A DNA stretch of 64,000 bases, taken from positions 436,323,529 through 436,387,528 of the forward strand of contig NC_058522.1 in the NCBI RefSeq assembly GCF_904849725.1. Reading direction: 5' to 3'. Below, one piece after another: positions 54,928 through 64,000 of this stretch; the first letter of the stretch is position 1; each line of letters begins with the position of its first letter. This DNA comes from Hordeum vulgare subsp. vulgare. Its lineage: Eukaryota > Streptophyta > Magnoliopsida > Poales > Poaceae. The notes below the pieces were generated by a model. It was not told the origin of the DNA. It worked only from the letters and a program-made list of their open reading frames with translations, and did no database searches. A program made the position numbers and the translations under genes.

Positions 54928-57900
54928 TTACATTGTAATAAATGTAACACCCGTACAGTTCTGGTGTTGCTCATGTTTTGCCCATGGAAGAGGTTTAGTC
55001 AGCGGGTCTGGTACATTCAGATCCGTGTGCACTTTGCATATATTTACGTCCTCCCCTTCGACGTAGTCGCGGATGAGGTTGAAGCGTCGTTTGATGTGTC
55101 TGGACTTCTTGTGAAACCGTGGTTCCTTTGCTAGGGCAATGGCACCCGTGTTGTCACAGAACAAGGTTATTGGATTCAGTGCGCTTGGCACCACTCCAAG
55201 ATCCGTCATGAATTGCTTCATCCAGACGTCCTCCTTAGCCGCCTCCGAGGCAGCTATGTACTCCGCTTCACATGTAGAATCTGCTACGACGCTCTTCTTG
55301 GAACTGCACAAGCATACCGCACCCCCATTAAGAATAAATACGTATCCGGTTTGCGACTTAGAGTCGTCCGGATCAGTCTCAAAGCTTGCATCGACGTAAC
55401 CTTTTACGACGAGCTCTTCGTCACCTCCATACACGAGAAACATCTCCTTAGTCCTTTTCAGGTACTTCAGGATATTCTTGACCGCCGTCCAGTGATCCAC
55501 TCCTGGATTACTCTGTAACCTACCTGCCATACTTATGGCCACGCTAACGTCCGGTCTAGTGCACAGCAATGCATACATGATAGAACCTATGGCTGAAGCA
55601 TAGGGGACGGAGCGCATATGCTCTCTATCTTCATCAGTTGCTGGGCACTGAGTCTTACTCAATCTCGTACCTTGTAAAACTGGCAAGAACCCTTTCTTGG
55701 ACTGTTCCATTTTGAACCTCTTCAAAACTTTATCAAGGTATGTGCTTTGTGAAAGTCCTATCAGGCGTTTTGATCTATCCCTGTAGATCTTAATGCCTAG
55801 AATGTAAGCAGCTTCTCCTAGGTCCTTCATAGAGAAACTTTTATTCAAGTAATCCTTTACGCTCTCCAAAAACTCGACGTTGTTTCCAATCAGCAATATG
55901 TCATCCACATATAATATTAGAAACGCCACAGAGCTCCCACTCACTTTATTGTAAATACAAGATTCTCCAACCACTTGTATAAACCCGAATGCTTTGATCA
56001 CCTCATCAAAGTGTTTGTTCCAACTCCGAGATGCTTGCACCAGTCCATAAATGGATCGCTGGAACTTGCACACCTTGTTAGCATTCTTAGGATCGACAAA
56101 ACCTTCGGGTTGCATCATATACAACTCTTCCTTAAGGAAACCGTTAAGGAACGCCGTTTTGACATCCATCTGCCAGATTTCATAATCGAAAAATGCAGCT
56201 ATTGCTAACATGATTCTGACGGACTTAAGCATCGCTACGGGTGAGAATGTCTCATCGTAGTCAACTCCTTGAACTTGTGAAAAACCCTTTGCCACAAGTT
56301 GAGCTTTATAAACAGTCACATTGCCGTCAGCGTCCGTCTTCCTCTTAAAGATCCATTTGTTCTGAATAGCCTTGCGGCCCTCAGGTAATACTTCCAAAGT
56401 CCACACTTTGTTCTCATACATGGATCCTATCTCGGACTTCATGGCTTCTAGCCATTTGTTGGAATCTGGGCCCACCATTGCCTCTTCATAATTTGCAGGT
56501 TCATTGTTGTCTAACAACATGATTGACAAGACGGGATTACCGTACCACTCTGGAGCAGCACGTGGTCTCGTCGACCTGCGTGGTTCGACAGAAACTTGAA
56601 CCGGAGTTTCATGATCATCATCATTAACTTCCTCCTCAACCGGCGTCGCAACGACAGAGGTTTCCCCTTGCCCCGCGCCACCATCTAGAGGGATGAGAGG
56701 TTCAACAACCTCGTCAAGTTCTATCTTCCTCCCACTCAATTCTCTCGAGAGAAACTCCTTCTCGAGAAAAGCTCCGTTTTTAGCAACAAACACTTTGCCC
56801 TCGGATTTGAGATAGAAGGTGTACCCAACTGTCTCTTTTGGGTAACCTATGAAGATGCACTTTTCCGCTTTGGATTCCAGGTTTTCAGGCTGAAGCTTTT
56901 TGACATAAGCATCACATCCCCAAACATTAAGAAACGACAACTTTGGCCTTTTGCCATACCACAGTTCGTATGGTGTCGTCTCAACGGATTTTGATGGTGC
57001 CCTATTTAAAGTGAATCCAGCTGTTTCTAATGCATAACCCCAAAATGATAATGGCAAATCGGTAAGACACATCATAGATCGCACCATCTCTAATAAAGTA
57101 CGATTACGACGTTCGGACACACCATTACGCTGTGGTGTTCTAGGCGGTTTCAACTGTGAAACAATTCCACATTGTCTTAAGTGACCACCAAACTCGAAAC
57201 TCACATATTCACCCCCACGATCAGACCGTAGGAACTTGATCTTCTTGTTACGATGATTTTCAACTTCACTCTGAAATTGCTTGAATTTTCAAATGTTTCA
57301 AACTTGTGCTTCATTAAGTAGACATAACCATATCTACTCAAATCGTCAGCGAAGGTGAGAAAATAACGATATCCGCCGCGTGCCTCCACGCTCAACGGAC
57401 CACACACATCGGTATGTATGATTTCCAACAAGTCACTTGCACGCTCCATTGTTCCGGAGAACGGATTTTTAGTCATCTTGCCCATGAGGCATGGTTCGCA
57501 CGTGTCAAGTGAATCAAAGTCAAGTGACTCCAAAAGTCCATCGGTATGAAGTTTCTTCATGTGCTTTACACCAATATGACCTAAGCGGCAGTGCCACAAA
57601 AATATGGCGCTATCATTGTTAACTCTAACTCTTTTAGTCTCAGTGTTATGTATGTGTGTATCACTATCAAGATTCAATATGAACAATCCTCTCACATTGG
57701 GTGCATGACCGTAAAAGATGTTACTCATAGAAATAGAACAACCATTATTCTCTGACTTAAAAGAGTAACCGTCTCACAATAAACAAGATCGAGATATAAT
57801 GTTCATGCTCAACGCAGGCACTAAATAACAATGATTTAAGTTCATAACTAATCCTATTGGTAACTGAAGTGAAACTGTGCCGACGGTGATTGCATCAACC

Positions 57901-58907
57901 TTGGAACCATTTCCTACGCGCATCGTCACTTCATCTTTTGCCAGCCTTCGTCTATTCCGTAGTTCCTGTTTCGATTTGCAAATATGAGCGACAGAACCGG
58001 TATCGAATACCCAGGCACTACTACGAGAGCCGGTTAAGTACACATCAATAACATGTATATCAAATATACCTGATTTTTCTTTGGCCGCCTTCTTATCAGC
58101 CAGATACTTGGGGCAATTGCGCTTCCAGTGACCCATACCCTTGCAATAGTAACACTCTGTTTCAGGCTTAGGTCTAGCTTTGGGTTTCTTCGTCGGATTG
58201 GCAACAGGCTTGCCGCTCTTCTTTGAATTACCCTTCTTGCCTTTGCCGTTTCTCTTGAAACTATTGGTCTTATTCACCATCAACACTTGATGCTCTTTAC
58301 GGAGTTCAGACTCTGCGACTTTCAGCATCGCAAACAACTCGCCGAGAGACTTGTTCATCCCTTGCATGTTGTAGTTCAACACAAAGCCTTTATAGCTTGG
58401 CGGCAGTGATTGAAGGATTCTGTCAGTGATAGCTTCTTGCGGGAGTTCAATCCCCAGCTCAGCTAGACGGTTTGAGTACCCAGACATTTTGAGCACATGT
58501 TCACTGACAGACGAATTCTCCTCCATCTTGCAAGCATAGAATTTATCGGAGGTCTCATACCTTTCGATCCGGGCGTTCTTCTGAAAGATAAACTTCAACT
58601 CCTGGAACATCTCAAATGCTCCATGACGCTCAAAGCGACGTTGAAGTCCCGGTTCTAAGCCATACAAGACTGCACATTGAACTATTGAGTAGTCCTCCTT
58701 ACGTGCTAACCAAGCGTTCTTAACATCCTGAACAGCCGTAGCGGGTGGTTCATCTCCTAGCGCAGTATTAAAGACATAATCCTTCTTCCCAGCTTGTAAG
58801 TTTAGCTTAAGATTACGAGCCCAGTCTACAAAGTTGCTTCCATCATCTTTCAACTTAGCTTTCTCTAGGAACATATTAAAATTCAGGGTAACTGTCGTGT
58901 GAGCCAT
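54928..58907 (-). pseudogene. Angela-like copy C gag-pol polyprotein, nearly intact
   Basis: It starts at the ATG 58907 (MAHTTVTLNFN) and ends at 54928. Gag (57774-58907) has the CCHC knuckle CYYCKGMGHWKRNC and protease VFDTGSVAHIC. A TGA at 57774-57776 replaces CGA of copies A and B. The middle frame (57201-57728) has the integrase zinc part and HTDVCGP. A one-base deletion near 57283 shifts frame before the second catalytic Asp. The last frame (54928-57204) has NGVSERRN with the catalytic Glu near residue 31, RT with YVDD near 432-435, and RNase H with a CEAEYIAAS motif. Total length is one base short of copy B. With only two lesions this is the best-kept coding region in the window. Confidence 0.95.
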
Positions 58908-60150
58908 GATCTACAACACAAATATATTCAAAGTGGACTTAGACTATGTTCAAGATAATTAGAGTTTAACTTAATCAAATTACTTGCTAAACTCCCACTC
59001 AAAAAGTACATCTCTCTAGTCATTTGAGTGGTTCATGATCCACTTACACTAGCTCAAGTCCGATCATCACGTGAGTTGAGTATAGTTTCAGTGGTAAGCA
59101 TCCCTATGCTAATCATATCATCTATATGATTCATGATCGACCTTTCGGTCTCTTGTGTTCCGAGGCCATGTCTGCACATGCTAGGCTCGTCAAGATTAAC
59201 CCGAGTGTTCCGCGTGCGCAACTGTTTTGCACCCGTTGTATGTGAACGTTGAGTCTATCACACCCGATCATCATGTGGTGTCTCGAAACGACGAACTGTA
59301 GCAATGGTGCACAGTCGGGGAGAACACAATTTCGTCTTGAAATTTTAGTGAGAGATCACCTCATAATGCTACCGTCGTTCTAAGCAAAATAAGGTGCATA
59401 AAAGGATTAACATCACATGCAATTCATAAGTGACATGATATGGCCATCATCACGTGCTTCTTGATCTCCATCACCAAAGCACCGGCACGATCTTCTTGTC
59501 ACCGACGCCACACCATGATCTCCATCAACGTGTCGCCATCGGGGTTGTCGTGCTACTCATGCTATTACTACTAAAGCTACATCCTAGCAAAATAGTAAAC
59601 GCATCTGCAAGCACAAACGTTAGTTATAAAGACAACCCTATGGCTCCTGCCGGTTGCCGTACCATCGACGTGCAAGTCGATATTTTCTTTTACAACATGA
59701 TCATCTCATACATCCAATATATCACATCACATCGTTGGCCATATCACATCACAAGCATACCCCGCAAAAACAAGTTAGACGTCCTCTAATTTTGTTGTTG
59801 CATGTTTTACATGGTGACCATGGGTATCTAGTAGGATCACATCTTACTTACGCAAACACCACAACGGAGATATATGAGTTGCTATTTAACCTCATCCAAG
59901 GACCTCCTCGGTCAAATCCGATTAAACTAAAGTTGGAGAAACTGACACCCGCCAGTCATCTTTGAGCAACGGAGTTACTCGTAGCGATGAAACCAGTCTC
60001 TCGTAAGCGTACGAGTAATGTCGGTCCGAGCCGCTTCGATCCAACAATACCGCGGAATCAAGAAAAGACTAAGGAGGGCAGCAAAACGCACATCTCCGCC
60101 CACAAAAACTTTTGTGTTCTACTTGAGAAGACATCTACGCATGAACCTAG
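58908..60150 (-). other. Angela-like copy C 5' leader
   Basis: Untranslated leader with no recognised gene. Its plus-strand frames (59454-60467) are antisense shadows also found, broken differently, in copies A and B. Confidence 0.75.
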
Positions 60151-60163
60151 CTCATGATGCCAC

Positions 60164-61968
60164 TGTTGGGGAACGTCGCATGGGAAACAAAAATTTTCCT
60201 ACGCGCACGAAGACCTATCATGGTGATGTCCATCTACGAGAGGGGATGTGTGATCTACGTACCCTTGTAGACCGTACAGCAGAAGCGTTAGTGAACGCGG
60301 TTGATGTAGTGGAACGTCCTCACGTCCCTCGATCCGCCCCGCGAACTATCCCGCGATCAGTCCCACGATCTAGTGCCGAACGGACGGCACCTCGCGTTCA
60401 GCACACGTACAGCTCGACGATGATCTCGGCCTTCTTGATCCAGCAAGAGAGACAGAGAGGTAGATGAGTTCTCTGGTAGCATGACGGCGTTCCGGAGGTC
60501 GGTGATGATCTCGTCTCACCAGGGCTCCGCCCGAGCTCCGCAGAAACGCGATCTAGAGGTAAAACCGTGGAGATATGTGGTCGGGCTGCCGTGGCAAAAG
60601 TTGTCTCAAATCAGCCCTAAAACCCCACTATATATAGGAGAGAAAGGGGGGAGCCTTGCCTTGGGGTCCAAGAACCCCCAAGGGGTCGGCCGAGCCAAGG
60701 GGGGGAAGGTCTCCCCCCCCCCCAAACCGAGTTGGACTTGGTTTGGTGGGTGGGAGTCCTTCCTTTCCTTCCCACCTCCTCCTTTTTTTCTTTCTCTTTG
60801 ATTTTATTCCCAATGCGTATAGGCCCCTTTTGGGCTGTCCCACCAGGCCACTAAGGGCTGGTGCGCCACCCTCAAGGCCTATGGGCTTCCCCAGGGTGGG
60901 TTGCCCCCCCGGTGAACTCCCGGAACCCATTCGTCATTCCCGGTACATTCCCGGTAATTCCGAAAACCTTCCGGTAATCAAATGAGGTCATCCTATATAT
61001 CAATCTTCGTTTCCGGACCATTCCGGAAACCCTCGTGACGTCCGTGATCTCATCCGGGACTCCGAACAACATTCGGTAACCAACCATATAACTCAAATAC
61101 GCATAAAGCAATGTCGTACCATAAGTGTGCAGACCCTGCGGGTTCGAGAACTATGTAGACATGACCCGAGAGACTCCTCGGTCAATATCCAATAGCGGGA
61201 GCTGGATGCCCATATTGGATCCTACATATTCTACGAAGATCTTATCGTTTGAACCTCAGTGCCGAGGATTCATATAATCCCGTATGTCATTCCCTTTGTC
61301 CTTCGGTATGTTACTTGCCCGAGATTCGATCGTCAGTATCCGCATACCTATTTCAATCTCGTTAACGGCAAGTCTATTTACTCGTTCCGTAATACAAGAT
61401 CCCGCAACTTACACTAAGTCACATTGCTTTCAAGGCTTGTGTGTGATGTTGTATTACCGAGTGGGCCCCGAGATACCTCTCCGTCACACGGAGTGACAAA
61501 TCCCAGTCTCGATCCATACTAACTTAACGAACACCTTCAAAGATACCTGTAGAGCATCTTTATAGTCACCCAGTTACGTTGCGACGTTTGATACACACAA
61601 AGTATTCCTTCGGTGTTAGTAAGTTATAGCAATAAATACTTGACACGCAGAAAACAATAGCAATAAAATGACACGATCAACATGCTACGTCTATTAGTTT
61701 GCGTCTGGTCCATCACGTGATTCTCCTAATGGCGTGATCCAGTTATCAAGCAACAACACCTTGTTCATAATCAGAAGACACTGACTATCGTTGATCAACT
61801 GGCTAGCCAACTAGAGGCTTGCTAGGGACAGTGTTTTGTCTATGTATCCACACATGTATATAAGTCTTCATTCAATACAATTATAGCATGGATAATAAAC
61901 GATTATCTTGATACAAGAATTATAATAATAACTTTATTTATTATTGCCTCTAGGACATAATTCCAACA
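60164..61968 (-). repeat. Angela-like copy C 5' LTR
   Basis: 1805 bp with hairpin at 60841-60863 (one mismatch) and TATA region near 60631. Compared with the 3' LTR it lacks a short block near 61630 (TATGATCTCATGGTCATAGG in the 3' LTR). Confidence 0.94.
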
Positions 61969-62880
61969 AAATATTGGTGAAGTGTTACGTAGTCGACGTT
62001 CACATAACACCACTAGAGGAAAAACTACATACAACACATCAAAATATTGAACGAATACCAAATTCACATGACTACTCTCTCAAGCATCCCACTTATGATT
62101 AAACCCTCTCTCAAGCATCCGCAACTACGAAAGAAGAACTAAGACAAAGTCTAACGATAGCATTAAACTAGTGGATCCAAATCAGCCCCCTACTAAGCAA
62201 CGCATAAACTAGGGTTTAAGCTTCTGTCACTCTAGCAAGCCATCATCTACTTATTACTTACCAATGCCTTCCTCTAGGCCCAAATAATGGTGAAGTGTTA
62301 TGTAGTCGATGTTCACATAACACCACTAGAGGAAAAACAACATACAACACATCAAAATATCGAACGAATACCAAATTCACATGACTACTATTAGCATGAC
62401 TTATCCCATGTCCTCAGGAACAAAAGTAACTACTCACAAAGCATAATCATATTCATGACCAGCGGGGTAATGAGTAGCATCAAGGATATGAACATAAACT
62501 CTTCCACCAAGTAATCCAACTAGCATCAACTACAAAGAGTAATTAACACTACTAGCAACCTTACAAGTACCAATCGAAGTCGCGAGACAGAGATTGGTTA
62601 CAAGTGATGAACTAAGGTTTGGAGATGAGATGGTGCTGATGAAGATGTTGATGGTGACGAGTCCCCTCCGATGAGAGGAGTGTTGGTGATGATGATGGCG
62701 GTGATTTCCCCCTCCGGGAGGGAAGTTTCCCCAGCAGGATCGTCTTGTCGGAGCTCTAGATTGGTTCTGCTCAAGTTCCGCCTCGTGGAGGCGGCGAATC
62801 CACGAAAAAGCCTCCTCTTGTTTTTTTCCGGACAAACCCTTCATATAGCAGAAGAGGGGGGCAGAGGGCCAGCTGGGTAC

Positions 62881-62942
62881 CCACAAGGCTCCTAGGTGCG
62901 GCCAGGGGGGGGGGGGGGTGGGCGCACCTAGCAGGCTTGTGG
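62881..62942. repeat. E5 U3 stem-loop with a 14-G loop
   Basis: Outer arms CCACAAG (62881-62887) and CTTGTGG (62936-62942). Inner arms CTAGGTGCG (62892-62900) and CGCACCTAG (62923-62931). The loop contains 14 consecutive G (62905-62918). Confidence 0.75.
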
Positions 62943-63034
62943 CCCCCTGTTGGCGCCCCTCTGGCGCTTCTTCGGCCCAATATTTTTTATAAATCTAGAA
63001 AAAATCATCGTTGATTTTGAAGGTGTTTGGAGTT

Positions 63035-64000
63035 TGATGACCCACAAGTATAGGGGATCAATCGTAGTCCTTTCGATAAGTAAGAGTGTCGAACCCAACG
63101 AGGAGGAGAAGGCTCTAATAAACGGATTCCAGCAAGGTAATAACTGCAAGCACTGAAAGTAGCGGTAACAAGTGATTATGTAGCGAGGTGAAATGTAGCA
63201 AGCAAAAAGTAACAAATAAGAAGTAGTAGCAACGGTGCATCAAGTGGCCCAATCCCTTTTGTAGCAAGGGACAAGCCTGAACAAAGTCTTATAGGAGGAA
63301 AAACGCTCCCGAGGACACATTGGAATTTCTGTCATGCTAGTTTCATCATGTTCATATGATTCACGTTTGTTACTTTCATAGTTTGATATGTGGGTGTACC
63401 GGCGCTTGGGTACTGCCCTTACTTGGACAAGCATCCCACTTATGATTAACCTCTCTCGCAAGCATCCGCAACTACAAAAGAAGAATTAAGACAAAGTCTA
63501 ACCATAGCATTAAACTAGTGGATCCAAATCAGCCCCTCACGAAGCAACGCATAGACTGGGGGTTTAAGCTTCTGAGCAACCCATCATCTACTTACTACTT
63601 CCCAATGCCTTCCTCTAGGCCCAAATATGGTGAAGTTTTATGTAGTTGACGTTCACATAACACCACTAGAGGAAAAACAACATACATCATATCAAAATAC
63701 CGAACGAATATCAAATTCACATGACTATTATCAGCATGACTTATCCCATGTCCTCAGGAACAAAAGTAACTACTCACAAAGCATAATCATAATCATGATC
63801 AGAGGTGTAATGAATAGCATCAAGGATATGAACATAAACTCTTCCACCAAGTAATCCAACTAGCATCAACTACAAAGAGTAATCAACACTACTAGCAACC
63901 TTACAAGTACCAATCGGAGTTGCGAGACGAAGATTGCTTACAAGAGATGAACTAGGGATTGGAGAGGAGATGGTGCTGATGAAGATGTTGATGAAGATGC
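63035..64000 (-). mobile_element. E5b: second copy of the E5-type LTR, cut by the window end
   Basis: It starts TGATGACCCACAAGTATAGG at 63035 and follows E5 in the same order, without the tandem duplication. The five bases before it are GAGTT; the partner duplication would be outside the window. Confidence 0.75.

Larger units (their letters stand above)
53072..61968 (-). mobile_element. Angela-like copy C: complete Copia element, 8.9 kb
   Basis: 3' LTR 53072-54875 and 5' LTR 60164-61968, both about 1805 bp, TGTTGGGG...CCAACA. Flanked by perfect AAATA. Polypurine tract at 54876-54890, primer site by 60151-60163. The internal gag-pol has one stop and one single-base deletion. Confidence 0.95.
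52479..63034 (-). mobile_element. E5: LTR of a Gypsy-type family, interrupted by Angela-like copy C
   Basis: It starts TGATGACCCACAAGTATAGG at 52479. The two pieces 52479-53071 and 61969-63034 join through the AAATA duplication. On the minus strand it has a TATA-like CTATATGAAGG near 62832 and a U3 hairpin at 62881-62942. It is cut at 63034 by E5b before its other end. It contains a tandem duplication (unit about 310 bp: 52866-53071 plus 61974-62080, then 62081-62390). I recall this LTR type in Triticeae Gypsy elements but do not name the family. Confidence 0.75.

Noticed and set aside
29849..58907. Nonsense codons in the Angela-like copies as a signature of cytosine deamination
   Set aside because: Of eight stops I could compare directly between copies, only four fit C:G to T:A changes, so no clear bias is shown.

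Overview
The window is plant nuclear DNA, almost certainly from a Triticeae grass (wheat, Aegilops, rye or barley group). It is built from LTR retrotransposons of types typical of that tribe (an Angela/BARE/WIS-like Copia family and Athila-lineage Gypsy families whose primer sites match tRNA-Asp) and one large CACTA transposon. I see no host gene, tRNA, rRNA or CRISPR array. Everything supportable is transposable-element sequence, nested several layers deep, and every element gene seen is broken.

Layout, outermost layer first. (1) Positions 1-1520 and 51967-52478 belong to a broken Copia-type region: the end of pol, a purine tract, a probable LTR, then an element-type ORF. (2) A CACTA element fills 1521-51963, with a perfect 15-bp terminal inverted repeat and a TCA target duplication. 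About 12.2 kb of this is CACTA; the rest inserted later. Both CACTA genes are on the minus strand: a TNPD/Tnp2-type transposase pseudogene (25776-28977) and a TNPA-like second gene (exons from 22822 down to 2406). (3) Inside the CACTA are E1 (2486-9384, in the last exon of the TNPA-like gene), E4 (10967-21005, in an intron of that gene) and a solo LTR, E3 (29094-29189 plus 48911-50426). (4) E2 (29190-48910) sits inside E3 with a perfect AGTGC duplication. (5) Two Angela-like copies that share one LTR (29849-43707) sit inside E2, and one side has been lost by a deletion. (6) Right of the CACTA, an LTR named E5 begins at 52479. It carries a complete 8.9-kb Angela-like element (53072-61968, AAATA duplication) and is cut at 63035 by a second copy, E5b, that runs off the window.

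How the parts work together. The CACTA carries the usual pair of genes, transposase and accessory protein, but both have stops and frameshifts. E1, E2 and E4 have LTRs, primer sites and polypurine tracts but no recognisable reverse transcriptase or integrase in what survives. E2 and E4 keep gag-protease and E1 keeps only a small unrelated ORF, so all three look non-autonomous. The Angela-like copies carry the full gag-protease-integrase-RT-RNase H order but are interrupted by stops or frameshifts.

I did not find a clearly new biological system. The best leads are structural features shared between families: an internal copy of the polypurine tract inside a 19-nt block identical in E1, E2 and E4; GC-rich hairpins closed by CCACAAG/CTTGTGG upstream of the TATA box in three LTR families; primer-site echoes inside LTR ends; and an LTR-promoter-like segment inside E4 ahead of its extra ORF.
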